Source: Alphaproteobacteria bacterium UBA2723
GTDB lineage: Bacteria > Pseudomonadota > Alphaproteobacteria > RF32 > CAG-239
Assembly (NCBI GenBank): GCA_002353835.1
Contig: DEKL01000108.1
Coordinates: 1 to 5,891, forward strand
Length of the DNA: 5,891 bases
Direction: 5' to 3'
Positions 1-4,840 of the stretch are shown here, piece by piece (the first letter of the stretch is position 1; each line of letters begins with the position of its first letter). The notes beneath the pieces are model-generated. The model was not told the DNA's origin. It made no database searches and saw only the letters and a program-made list of their open reading frames with translations. The translations under genes and the position numbers were made by a program.

Positions 1-77
1 CAGCAAACCCATTGCTAATTTATCTTATGGTGCTTGATTATTCTATTGTATATAAGGCTAAGATGATACCAAAAATC

Positions 78-470
78 TTATTCCTTTTCACAGCCTTTTT
101 CATAAGTCCAGCGCCAGCAGTCTGTGCGACAGCGGTGCTCTTTATAATCCCAGACGTTTCCTAAGTCCATACAGCTATCTATGAGATGTTGCTCCTTTAT
201 ATCATCAATAAAATTGTACATGCATATATATGTTATCAGGCTTATAAAAAATACGATATAACATATTTTCTTTATTTTAGGGAATATCGTTAATCCAAAA
301 GAGGCAAGGCAAACAAACATTACCAAACTGTAGATGTTAAGAATATGATGGGGAATTGACTGAACAATCGTCCAATCAACTAACATTAAGCCAAACATGA
401 CAAATAGAATAAACAGCTTAATGAACAGCTTTCTTATCATCTGCCAATTAATAGTTATTTGTTTGCCCAA
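78..470 (-). CDS. Small three-helix membrane protein with cysteine-rich periplasmic tail, function unknown
   Basis: I do not recognise a named function. The 130-residue protein has three hydrophobic helices at about residues 15-33, 43-63 and 68-86. Basic residues at the N terminus (K3, R13, K14) and between helices 2 and 3 (K65, K67, K68) predict that the tail, residues 87-130, faces the periplasm. The tail holds four cysteines (C100, C114, C118, C127) in a C-x3-G-x-W-D-Y pattern seen at the ends of many small proteobacterial proteins; disulfides are an inference. The start is TTG at 470, chosen because GGAGG (480-476) lies 5 nt upstream; the next in-frame ATG, codon 11, has no such site. The reconstructed reading frame of the neighbouring gene ends 14 bases upstream, so the two are probably cotranscribed. 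That the gene is real is fairly sure; its role is not. Confidence 0.72.
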   Translation of the reverse strand: MGKQITINWQMIRKLFIKLFILFVMFGLMLVDWTIVQSIPHHILNIYSLVMFVCLASFGLTIFPKIKKICYIVFFISLITYICMYNFIDDIKEQHLIDSCMDLGNVWDYKEHRCRTDCWRWTYEKGCEKE

Positions 471-475
471 AATTG

Positions 476-480
476 CCTCC
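476..480 (-). promoter_or_regulatory. Ribosome binding site that supports a TTG start
   Basis: The minus strand reads GGAGG, then 5 bases, then TTG. The perfect Shine-Dalgarno core decides the non-ATG start of the membrane-protein gene ending at 78. Confidence 0.7.
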
Positions 481-484
481 TTAA

Positions 485-875
485 TTATTTATATTTGGTA
501 TGGTGTGTCGGACAGGTTTCACGCAAAGTTTTCTTTAAGCTACCACCTCTAATTCCACGTTCATCAGCTTTTATATCAGACCAAATCTAAAGAAAAGTTG
601 TCTCTTTTTATTAGAGCATCGCTTATTTCTCGTCCGACACTTAATGCACCTGCAGCTAATGCCCCATATGCTCCTCTGGATGCAGCTTCATAATTTGCCT
701 TGCAATGAAAAAATTTATCGCCTTCCATAAGTTCCAAATTTTCCATATCTCTATGATTTCTTCTAAAATCATGGTAGGGCGCCGCAAGTCCTGTTCGAGT
801 TTTCCCTGTCGGCATACTATAACCAATCAAATAATTTTCAAGTTCTTTTTGGGTCTTATCGCCGTATTTTGGCAT
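485..875 (-). pseudogene. Serum-amyloid-A-like motif protein, frameshifted near its C terminus
   Basis: The intact frame from ATG at 875 gives 99 residues and stops at TGA 578-576. GGAG (886-883) lies 7 nt upstream. Residues 52-64 read GDKFFHCKANYEA, followed by R67-G68, G71 and G81-R82-E83...D86. This resembles the serum amyloid A core (DKYFHARGNYDAA-RG...SDARE), a pattern also found in small bacterial and phage-associated proteins. That match is from memory. Near 579-586 the frame appears to shift by one base: removing one T from the minus-strand TTT at 585-583 continues the protein as D-W-S-D-I-K-A-D-E-R-G-I-R-G-G and on to a TAA at 487-485, for 129 residues. A conserved W..D..A...G tail is what I would expect in this family. 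It is either a real mutation, a sequencing error or recoding. If none of these, the 99-residue product is simply a shorter protein. Function unknown. Confidence 0.6.
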
Positions 876-901
876 GATATTTCTCCTTATAAATAAAATT
901 T

Positions 902-936
902 AAAACAAAAAATCCGCAAAGCCTGACCTTGCGGAT
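902..936 (-). terminator. Terminator-like hairpin with T-rich tail in the leader of the SAA-like gene
   Basis: On the minus strand ATCCGCAA (936-929) pairs perfectly with TTGCGGAT (919-912) around a 9-nt loop and is followed directly by a T-rich run (TTTTTTGTTTT). It sits only about 26 bp upstream of the ATG at 875, downstream of a good promoter. It could therefore attenuate that gene, or it could simply end transcripts from the DUF488 gene upstream. Confidence 0.65.
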
Positions 937-968
937 ACAAAAAAAGCCCTCATAAAAAGAGAGCTTTT
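937..968 (-). terminator. Second terminator-like hairpin with T7 tail
   Basis: The minus strand reads AAAAGC-T-CTC, a 7-nt loop, then GAG-G-GCTTTT, with one internal mismatch, followed by seven T residues in total. It lies in tandem with the hairpin at 902-936. The A/T flanks make it weakly bidirectional, but the longer T run is on the minus strand. Confidence 0.55.
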
Positions 969-989
969 ATAATGACAGTTCGTCATTAT
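969..989. repeat. Perfect 8-bp inverted repeat just downstream of the predicted start site
   Basis: ATAATGAC (969-976) and GTCATTAT (982-989) are exact reverse complements around a 5-nt loop. The position, immediately after the predicted minus-strand -10 box at 1002-997, fits either an operator for a dimeric regulator or the first hairpin of the leader RNA. Confidence 0.5.
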
Positions 990-996
990 GGGTATA

Positions 997-1025
997 TCTT
1001 TAGCACCAACCGACGGAAATGTCAA
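997..1025 (-). promoter_or_regulatory. Predicted sigma70 promoter for the SAA-like/membrane-protein module
   Basis: The minus strand carries a consensus -35 TTGACA (1025-1020), a 17-nt spacer and a -10 TAAAGA (1002-997). Transcription would start near 990 and give a leader of about 115 nt holding three hairpins before the ATG at 875. The promoter lies between the DUF488 stop codon (1047) and those hairpins. Confidence 0.5.
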
Positions 1026-1046
1026 GATTTTGGCACAAAAGGGTAA

Positions 1047-1442
1047 TTATCTTGTTATCTCCGGGCGGATAGGGGCTTTATTTAAGTCATATTCTTTGGT
1101 TTTGATTTGATGTTCGTTAAGCCAGTTTGCAACAATATTGCGATGGCAAAATTCCCCGCTTTTTTCATAACACAATAAGATGATGTTATTGCCGAATTTT
1201 TGCAGGTCTGCAAAGACTTCTTCGGCTTTGAGTTTATTTAAAACAGTTTTGTAGTATTGTTCGTTATACCATGCGTTGCTTAGCTTTTCATCATGCCATT
1301 TTTGCCACCAATCGCGCTTGGGGGCAAGTTTTTTATATTCAATACCGTCATACCAGTCGGGTGCTCTGCCTGCAATAGAAACAGGGGTAAAGCCTTTTTC
1401 TTTATAGGTTTCTATTTTATCAAAGTAGCCGGTATAAATCAT
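1047..1442 (-). CDS. DUF488-family protein
   Basis: The 131-residue protein carries the signature I associate with DUF488: a hydrophobic strand into LLCYEKSGEFCHR (residues 89-101), with C91, E93, C99, H100 and R101, followed by the helix V-A-N-W-L. The N-terminal half has SIAGRAP (22-28) and conserved aromatic residues, as in the short DUF488 proteins common in bacteria and some mobile elements. The biochemical function is unknown; the paired cysteines and His-Arg suggest a binding or catalytic pocket, which is inference. The start is ATG at 1442 with AAGGA about 6 nt upstream. It lies just after the terminator of the secreted-protein gene, and I see no convincing promoter in the 60-bp gap, so expression may depend on read-through. 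Length matches the short members of the family and the frame is intact. Confidence 0.8.
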   Translation of the reverse strand: MIYTGYFDKIETYKEKGFTPVSIAGRAPDWYDGIEYKKLAPKRDWWQKWHDEKLSNAWYNEQYYKTVLNKLKAEEVFADLQKFGNNIILLCYEKSGEFCHRNIVANWLNEHQIKTKEYDLNKAPIRPEITR

Positions 1443-1458
1443 TATTTTTCCTTAAATT

Positions 1459-1490
1459 AAAAAAACACCCGCGGTCGGGCGGGTGCTTTT
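1459..1490 (-). terminator. Strong intrinsic terminator of the secreted Ala/Lys-rich protein gene
   Basis: On the minus strand AAAAGCACCCGC pairs with GCGGGTGTTTTT (one G-U pair) around a 6-nt loop and ends in T7. It lies 14 bp after the TAA at 1504 and ends 16 bp before the DUF488 start codon. Confidence 0.85.
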
Positions 1491-1503
1491 CGTTTCTAAA
1501 AAC

Positions 1504-1848
1504 TTATTTTGAAAATGCGTTCTTTAAGTTGTTTAAGCTGTTTTTGGCATCATCAACGGCTTTTTGCTGTTCGGCTTTTTTGGCTTCGTCAGCGGCCTTT
1601 TGCTCAGCGGCTTTGGCTTCTAATTCTGCCTTTTTGGCACCTACGGCTGCCTGTGCTTCAGCTTTTTTGGCTTCAAGAGCGGAAGTTGCGTCTGCTTTAG
1701 CGCTGTCATCAGCGGTTTTAGCGCCTTCAATTTTGTCAGCGGCAGAATCTGCGGCGGCAGAAACTTGACGTAATCCGCCGGCAACGTCAAATGCATTAGC
1801 GTTAAAGGCAAACAATACGGCACAAAGTGCAACAAGTGTTTTTTTCAT
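1504..1848 (-). CDS. Secreted alanine/lysine-rich helical (coiled-coil-like) periplasmic protein
   Basis: The 114-residue product opens with a clear Sec signal peptide: MKK, a hydrophobic core, then the cleavage motif ANA|FD after residue 19. There is no lipobox, because C9 lies in the core. The mature part, about 95 residues, is almost entirely A, K, E, D and Q from residue 30 to 106, with repeated AKKAE-type blocks (for example residues 59-72 and 76-98), predicting a long amphipathic helix or coiled coil. It has no catalytic motif. Simple-composition periplasmic helical proteins of this kind are common in Gram-negative bacteria; a structural or Lpp-like role is only a guess. ATG at 1848 has AGGAG 7 nt upstream. 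The gene has its own promoter (1881-1908) and a strong terminator (1459-1490), so it is probably a well-expressed single-gene unit. Confidence 0.82.
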   Translation of the reverse strand: MKKTLVALCAVLFAFNANAFDVAGGLRQVSAAADSAADKIEGAKTADDSAKADATSALEAKKAEAQAAVGAKKAELEAKAAEQKAADEAKKAEQQKAVDDAKNSLNNLKNAFSK

Positions 1849-1880
1849 CTTTTTTCTCCTAAAAATGTTTAACTCTTAAA

Positions 1881-1908
1881 AGTATAGGGGGTGGTGACAA
1901 AATTGCAA
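1881..1908 (-). promoter_or_regulatory. Predicted sigma70 promoter of the secreted protein gene
   Basis: The minus strand has -35 TTGCAA (1908-1903), a 16-nt spacer and -10 TATACT (1886-1881). The start site would be near 1874, giving a leader of about 26 nt that includes the AGGAG at 1860-1856. The gap between mutL and this gene is only 71 bp. Confidence 0.6.
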
Positions 1909-1919
1909 GGCGGGACTTA

Positions 1920-3806
1920 TTAACGGTGGAAAAGTTTTTCCAAATCGCTTAATTCCAGACGAATATAAGTCGGGCGACCATGGTTGCATTGGGCGGCATG
2001 CGGGGTTTGTTCCATTTCTCTTAACAGATGGTTCATTTCGGCAATATTTAATCTTCTGCCGGCACGCACCGAACCGTGGCAGGCCATAGTGGCGGCGATA
2101 TGGTTGATTTTATCTTCGGCGGTGGTTGTCGTTCCCCATTCTGCCATCTCATCTGCCAAGTCTTTGACCATTTTCTTTAAGGCGGCATCTTTGATTAAGG
2201 CCGGTACCTCGGTTACCATGACATCATTACCGAAATCTTTGATAACAAGGCCCAATTTTTCCAAAGCTGGAATTTCTTCGTTTAGCGCAGCTTTCTCTGT
2301 TAGGGATAAATCTATCACTTCCGGTATCAGCAATATCTGTGAGGGAAGTTTTTCACCCGCTGCCATGGCTTTTTTCAAACGCTCTAAAACAATACGCTCG
2401 TGGGCGGCGTGTTGGTCTATTAAAACTAACGCATCTTCGGCTTGCGCTAAGATATAGGTATCATGAAACTGTGCCTTGGCAACCCCTAAGGGACCGGCTT
2501 TTTCATAATCTTGTTCACTCGGTTCTTCGGTTTTGACCGAGAAGTTTGCCATCAGCTCCGGCAAAACACCGGTACCATGGGTATTGTTTTTCGGAGCATG
2601 AGATTGGAAAAGGGAAGGTTTTTCGTTAGGGGTAATATTGTTTTTATATGCAGGTGGCAGAGTGTCTGTTTCATAAGGTTGCGGGTAGATATTTTCTTTA
2701 AGTATGCCCTCTGTTTCAGATGCCGGATTAAAGGGAATATAATCCGCACTGAGCTTTTGGCTTAAACGGGTTAAAAGGTCTTTTTCGCCGGTATTGGCGG
2801 CACGTTTGTCACCTTCTAACAAGGCTTGTCTTATCGCTCCGACAATGAGTGAGCGCACGCCTTGCTGGTCAAAAAAACGAACTTCGGCTTTGGTCGGGTG
2901 TACGTTGACATCAACATGCATCGGCTCAACTTCTAAAAACAGCACACAGGCGGGATAGCGCGAATTTTCCAACACACCGGCATAAGCGCCTTTTAAGGCA
3001 CCGAGCAAAAGTTTATCTTTAACCGGACGGTTGTTGACGAACAGATATTGCGATAAGGTGTTGGCTTTGCTGTATGTCGGCAGGCTTACCAAACCGCTTA
3101 AGCGCATGCCTTCACGTTCGCCGCTGACTTCTAAAGAGTTTTCGGAAAAATCTCTGCCCATAACCTCGGCGGCACGGCGCAAACGTGCATTAAACATATC
3201 GCCGGTGGTGACGTCTAAGGAGATTTTTTTCTTATCATCCGCATAAAGATAAAAAGAAACGGCAGGGTTTGCCAACGCAATACGGCTCAAAATATCTGCA
3301 CAAGCACCGGCTTCGGCGCTATCTGTTTTTAAGAATTTCAAGCGGGCAGGGGTGGCGTAAAACAAGTCACGGACTTCTATGCGGGTACCTTTCGGGCAGG
3401 CGGCAGGTGTAATTTTTTCTTTTTTGCCGCCCTTAATTTCTAATGACCAACCGCTGTCATCCTGCTCTTGGCGGGTGATGATTTTCATTTTGGCAACGGA
3501 AGCGATAGAGGGCAGGGCTTCACCGCGAAAGCCTAAGAATTTGACATCAAATAAATTATCTGTCGGCAATTTGGAAGTGGCATGGCGTTCAACCGCAAGC
3601 TCTAAGTCTGCTTTGGTCATGCCTTTGCCGTTATCTTCAACGGTAATAAGGGTTTTACCGCCGGCTTTTAGGGTAACTTCAATACGGTCTGCGCCGGCAT
3701 CTATGGCGTTTTCCACCAATTCTTTCACCACCGAGGCGGGGCGTTCTATCACTTCGCCCGCGGCAATTTGGTTGATGAGATTATCCGGCAGAACCCGTAT
3801 CGGCAT
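1920..3806 (-). CDS. mutL: DNA mismatch repair protein MutL
   Basis: MutL couples mismatch recognition by MutS to strand removal. The 628-residue protein is full length. The N-terminal GHKL ATPase is intact: E29 and N33 in KELVEN, D58-N59-G60, HATSK (75-79) and GFRGEAL (92-98). FVNNRP (256-261) and VNVHPTK (300-306) mark the second N-terminal domain. Residues about 335-440 form a poorly conserved linker. The C-terminal dimerisation domain carries DQHA-x2-E-x4-E (464-475), ACHGSVR (575-581) and CNHGRP (607-612), the metal-binding set of MutL proteins with latent endonuclease activity; E. coli MutL lacks it. QILLIP (490-495) fits the beta-clamp-binding motif. This implies methyl-independent repair, as known for this class. 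ATG at 3806 has AGGA about 9 nt upstream and a promoter at 3843-3871. Identification is essentially certain. Confidence 0.98.
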   Translation of the reverse strand: MPIRVLPDNLINQIAAGEVIERPASVVKELVENAIDAGADRIEVTLKAGGKTLITVEDNGKGMTKADLELAVERHATSKLPTDNLFDVKFLGFRGEALPSIASVAKMKIITRQEQDDSGWSLEIKGGKKEKITPAACPKGTRIEVRDLFYATPARLKFLKTDSAEAGACADILSRIALANPAVSFYLYADDKKKISLDVTTGDMFNARLRRAAEVMGRDFSENSLEVSGEREGMRLSGLVSLPTYSKANTLSQYLFVNNRPVKDKLLLGALKGAYAGVLENSRYPACVLFLEVEPMHVDVNVHPTKAEVRFFDQQGVRSLIVGAIRQALLEGDKRAANTGEKDLLTRLSQKLSADYIPFNPASETEGILKENIYPQPYETDTLPPAYKNNITPNEKPSLFQSHAPKNNTHGTGVLPELMANFSVKTEEPSEQDYEKAGPLGVAKAQFHDTYILAQAEDALVLIDQHAAHERIVLERLKKAMAAGEKLPSQILLIPEVIDLSLTEKAALNEEIPALEKLGLVIKDFGNDVMVTEVPALIKDAALKKMVKDLADEMAEWGTTTTAEDKINHIAATMACHGSVRAGRRLNIAEMNHLLREMEQTPHAAQCNHGRPTYIRLELSDLEKLFHR

Positions 3807-3842
3807 GGTTGCGTATCCTTATTTTACGTTTAATCTTTCGTC

Positions 3843-3871
3843 AGTTTATTTTATCGGTGTTTTGCTTGCAA
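3843..3871 (-). promoter_or_regulatory. Predicted mutL promoter
   Basis: The minus strand has -35 TTGCAA (3871-3866), 17 nt, then -10 TAAACT (3848-3843), placing the start near 3836 and about 30 nt before the mutL ATG. The -35 is identical to that of the secreted-protein gene. Confidence 0.5.
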
Positions 3872-3932
3872 GCGCTTTACCCATGAAATCCACCGTTAAT
3901 TAAAAAAGTTTTCCCGTGGGCGCATTTTGTGC

Positions 3933-3961
3933 TTGACTATGAATTTTATTTAACGTAAAAC
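3933..3961 (+). promoter_or_regulatory. Predicted tRNA promoter, divergent from mutL
   Basis: TTGACT (3933-3938), a 17-nt spacer and TAAAAC (3956-3961) end 12 bp before the first base of the tRNA. The -35 is one mismatch from consensus; the -10 is weaker. Confidence 0.5.
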
Positions 3962-3973
3962 GTAATGGCTGTC

Positions 3974-4050
3974 GGGTTCTTAGCTCAGTTGGTTAGAGCC
4001 GGCCGCTCATAACGGTCTGGTCGTAGGTTCGAGTCCTACAGAACCCACCA
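3974..4050 (+). tRNA. tRNA with CAT anticodon (probably Ile2 with lysidine, else elongator Met)
   Basis: A complete 77-nt cloverleaf folds by eye. The acceptor stem GGGTTCT (3974-3980) pairs with AGAACCC (4040-4046). The D arm is GCTC/GAGC. The anticodon stem GGCCG/CGGTC (one G-U pair) frames loop CTCATAA with CAT at 4008-4010. The T arm is GTAGG-TTCGAGT-CCTAC, followed by discriminator A and an encoded CCA. It is not an initiator: it has a G1-C72 pair and no three G-C pairs next to the loop. The TGGTC variable loop and T arm look more like minor tRNA-Ile2, whose CAU is modified to lysidine by TilS, than elongator Met; that choice is from memory and uncertain. It has its own promoter and terminator. 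Its last 16 bases recur at 4271-4286. Confidence 0.95.
4035..4050 (+). repeat. 16-bp direct repeat, copy 1 (3' end of the tRNA)
   Basis: CCTACAGAACCCACCA covers half of the T stem, the acceptor 3' strand and CCA. An exact copy lies at 4271-4286, in the same orientation and 236 bp away. Confidence 0.9.
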
Positions 4051-4052
4051 AT

Positions 4053-4083
4053 AAAAAATCCTACCCTTGTGGTAGGATTTTTT
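4053..4083 (+). terminator. Intrinsic terminator of the tRNA
   Basis: AAAAAATCCTACC (4053-4065) pairs perfectly over 13 bp with GGTAGGATTTTTT (4071-4083) around a 5-nt loop, starting 2 bp after the CCA end. The A/T-rich base of the stem makes it potentially bidirectional. Confidence 0.85.
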
Positions 4084-4270
4084 ATTGTGTAGAACTCTCA
4101 CCTACGGTTCGGTCTTGCTTCGTAACGGTGCACTTATGGTGCGCCGTAACTGCGCTTCGGTCAAGCTTGGTTGTAAATTCGCTTGGTTTGCGCTACCACA
4201 AAGCCGCTCATTAACAACAGCTACAGTTTTCGCTAAAAATAATTCACCGGATTATTTTTAGCTTACAAAC
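4084..4270 (+). other. Spacer between the two tRNA-tail copies: structured, no convincing gene
   Basis: The 187-bp spacer holds a 9-bp hairpin (4125-4133 with 4139-4147, one G-U pair, loop TTATG), an imperfect direct repeat around TTCGGTC, and a perfect 12-bp inverted repeat at 4232-4262. A 41-codon open frame (4136-4261) has no ribosome binding site I would trust. It reads more like a structured or repeated element than coding DNA. Confidence 0.6.
4232..4262. repeat. Perfect 12-bp inverted repeat with 7-nt loop
   Basis: GCTAAAAATAAT (4232-4243) and ATTATTTTTAGC (4251-4262) are exact reverse complements around TCACCGG. There is no T run after it, so it is not a standard terminator. It ends 8 bp before the second tRNA-tail copy. 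Confidence 0.8.
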
Positions 4271-4286
4271 CCTACAGAACCCACCA
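4271..4286 (+). repeat. 16-bp direct repeat, copy 2 (orphan tRNA 3' end)
   Basis: It is identical to 4035-4050, but no tRNA body precedes it. Like the true tRNA, it is followed within a few bases by a terminator-like hairpin. Candidate attachment-site copy or tRNA-tail repeat. Confidence 0.85.
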
Positions 4287-4290
4287 TATA

Positions 4291-4320
4291 AAAGCATCTT
4301 CGCAAAGAAGAGGTTTTTTT
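4291..4320 (+). terminator. Terminator-like hairpin after the orphan tRNA tail
   Basis: Stem TCTTC/GAAGA (4297-4301 with 4307-4311), extended by C-G, G-T and AAA/TTT pairs beyond one mismatch, has loop GCAAA and runs into seven T residues (4314-4320). Confidence 0.65.
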
Positions 4321-4588
4321 GTTTTAAATTCTCGGATGCGATTTTAGCTTACAATATTGCCTCTATATCCCTTATTTTATGAGATTTTACGATTTTTCAT
4401 CAATCTCATTTATGAACCGCATTTTGCGGGGGGGGACCGGTTAAAGTATCTATTTTATTTTTCCTATTTTAGAAAATTTTGCTTGCAAAATGAATATGGG
4501 TGTTATACAAGGGAATCTATCAAGCATTAAATGTCCGTGAAAAAATGAAATTCGTTATTTTTTTCTGGTTCTAAAGTAGTAGTGATAA
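4321..4588. other. AT-rich intergenic region without a gene
   Basis: I see no coding sequence here. It contains an imperfect copy (4327-4354) of the 28-nt stretch at 4241-4268, sharing TTTTAGCTTACAA exactly, an 8-bp inverted repeat ATGAGATT/AATCTCAT (4379-4386 and 4402-4409), and a run of eight G (4428-4435) preceded by a short hairpin CCGCA/TGCGG (4417-4429). A weak promoter candidate for the downstream genes is TTGCTT (4479-4484), 18 nt, TTATAC (4503-4508). Confidence 0.6.
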
Positions 4589-4816
4589 ATGATGATATAT
4601 GTATTAGTCAAAAATAAAAAAGATGCTGAACAGGGGAGAATGTTCAAAGATTTAAGGCTTAGATTGCCGTTTGGCTTACATTCAGATTTAGGATTTGAAT
4701 ACCATAGAGAAGAAATAAAGAAACTGTTTTCGGAAAATATAGCTAAGAATAAGATTGCCAAAAAATTAGATATTTACTGCTCAACTATCTGTAATTTTGT
4801 TCGAATTTACCCTTAA
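4589..4816 (+). CDS. Small helix-turn-helix protein (resolvase/Hin-type HTH), possibly a fragment
   Basis: The 75-residue frame ends in a convincing helix-turn-helix: residues about 40-72, H-R-E-E-I-K-K-L-F-S-E-N-I-A-K-N-K-I-A-K then a turn and S-T-I-C-N-F-V-R, the pattern of the DNA-binding tail of Hin-type recombinases and related transposase HTHs. No catalytic recombinase domain is attached, so it is either a stand-alone small regulator or the remains of a larger protein. The start is unsure. ATG 4589 (or 4592) has no clear ribosome binding site and follows four in-frame stop codons in a row (TAG TAG TGA TAA). ATG 4640 has a purine-rich stretch, but too close. It ends 24 bp before the ketoisomerase gene on the same strand, so it could be cotranscribed with it. 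Confidence 0.5.
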   Translation: MMIYVLVKNKKDAEQGRMFKDLRLRLPFGLHSDLGFEYHREEIKKLFSENIAKNKIAKKLDIYCSTICNFVRIYP

Positions 4817-4840
4817 ATCGAGAAAAAAGGAGATTGGCTA

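Noticed and set aside
2..16. Inverted repeat AGCAA/TTGCT near the left edge as a terminator for the membrane-protein gene
   Set aside because: It is only 5 bp, with no T run on the minus strand, and too short to claim.
1509..1768. Plus- and minus-strand Ala/Leu-rich frames over the secreted protein gene
   Set aside because: They arise from the repetitive GCN/AAR codons of the real gene; only the 1504-1848 frame has a signal peptide and AGGAG.
1984..2457. Plus-strand frame of 157 codons antisense to the MutL C-terminal domain
   Set aside because: It is a shadow of the conserved endonuclease domain, with no motif of its own.
3846..3884. 12-codon frame (MGKALASKTPIK) upstream of mutL on the minus strand
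   Set aside because: It overlaps the predicted mutL promoter and would lie upstream of its transcription start; there is no good ribosome binding site and no known leader resembles it.
3379..3903. Plus-strand frame of 174 codons antisense to the 5' part of mutL
   Set aside because: It is the complement of highly conserved MutL motifs, has no recognisable domain or ribosome binding site, and is explained as a shadow of mutL.
4050..4600. CRISPR array in the repeat-rich spacer
   Set aside because: The repeats are two copies only, unequal in spacing and not regularly interspaced.
4555..4761. Minus-strand 68-codon hydrophobic frame
   Set aside because: It is antisense to the HTH frame, and the hydrophobicity follows from complementing Lys-rich AT codons; there is no ribosome binding site.
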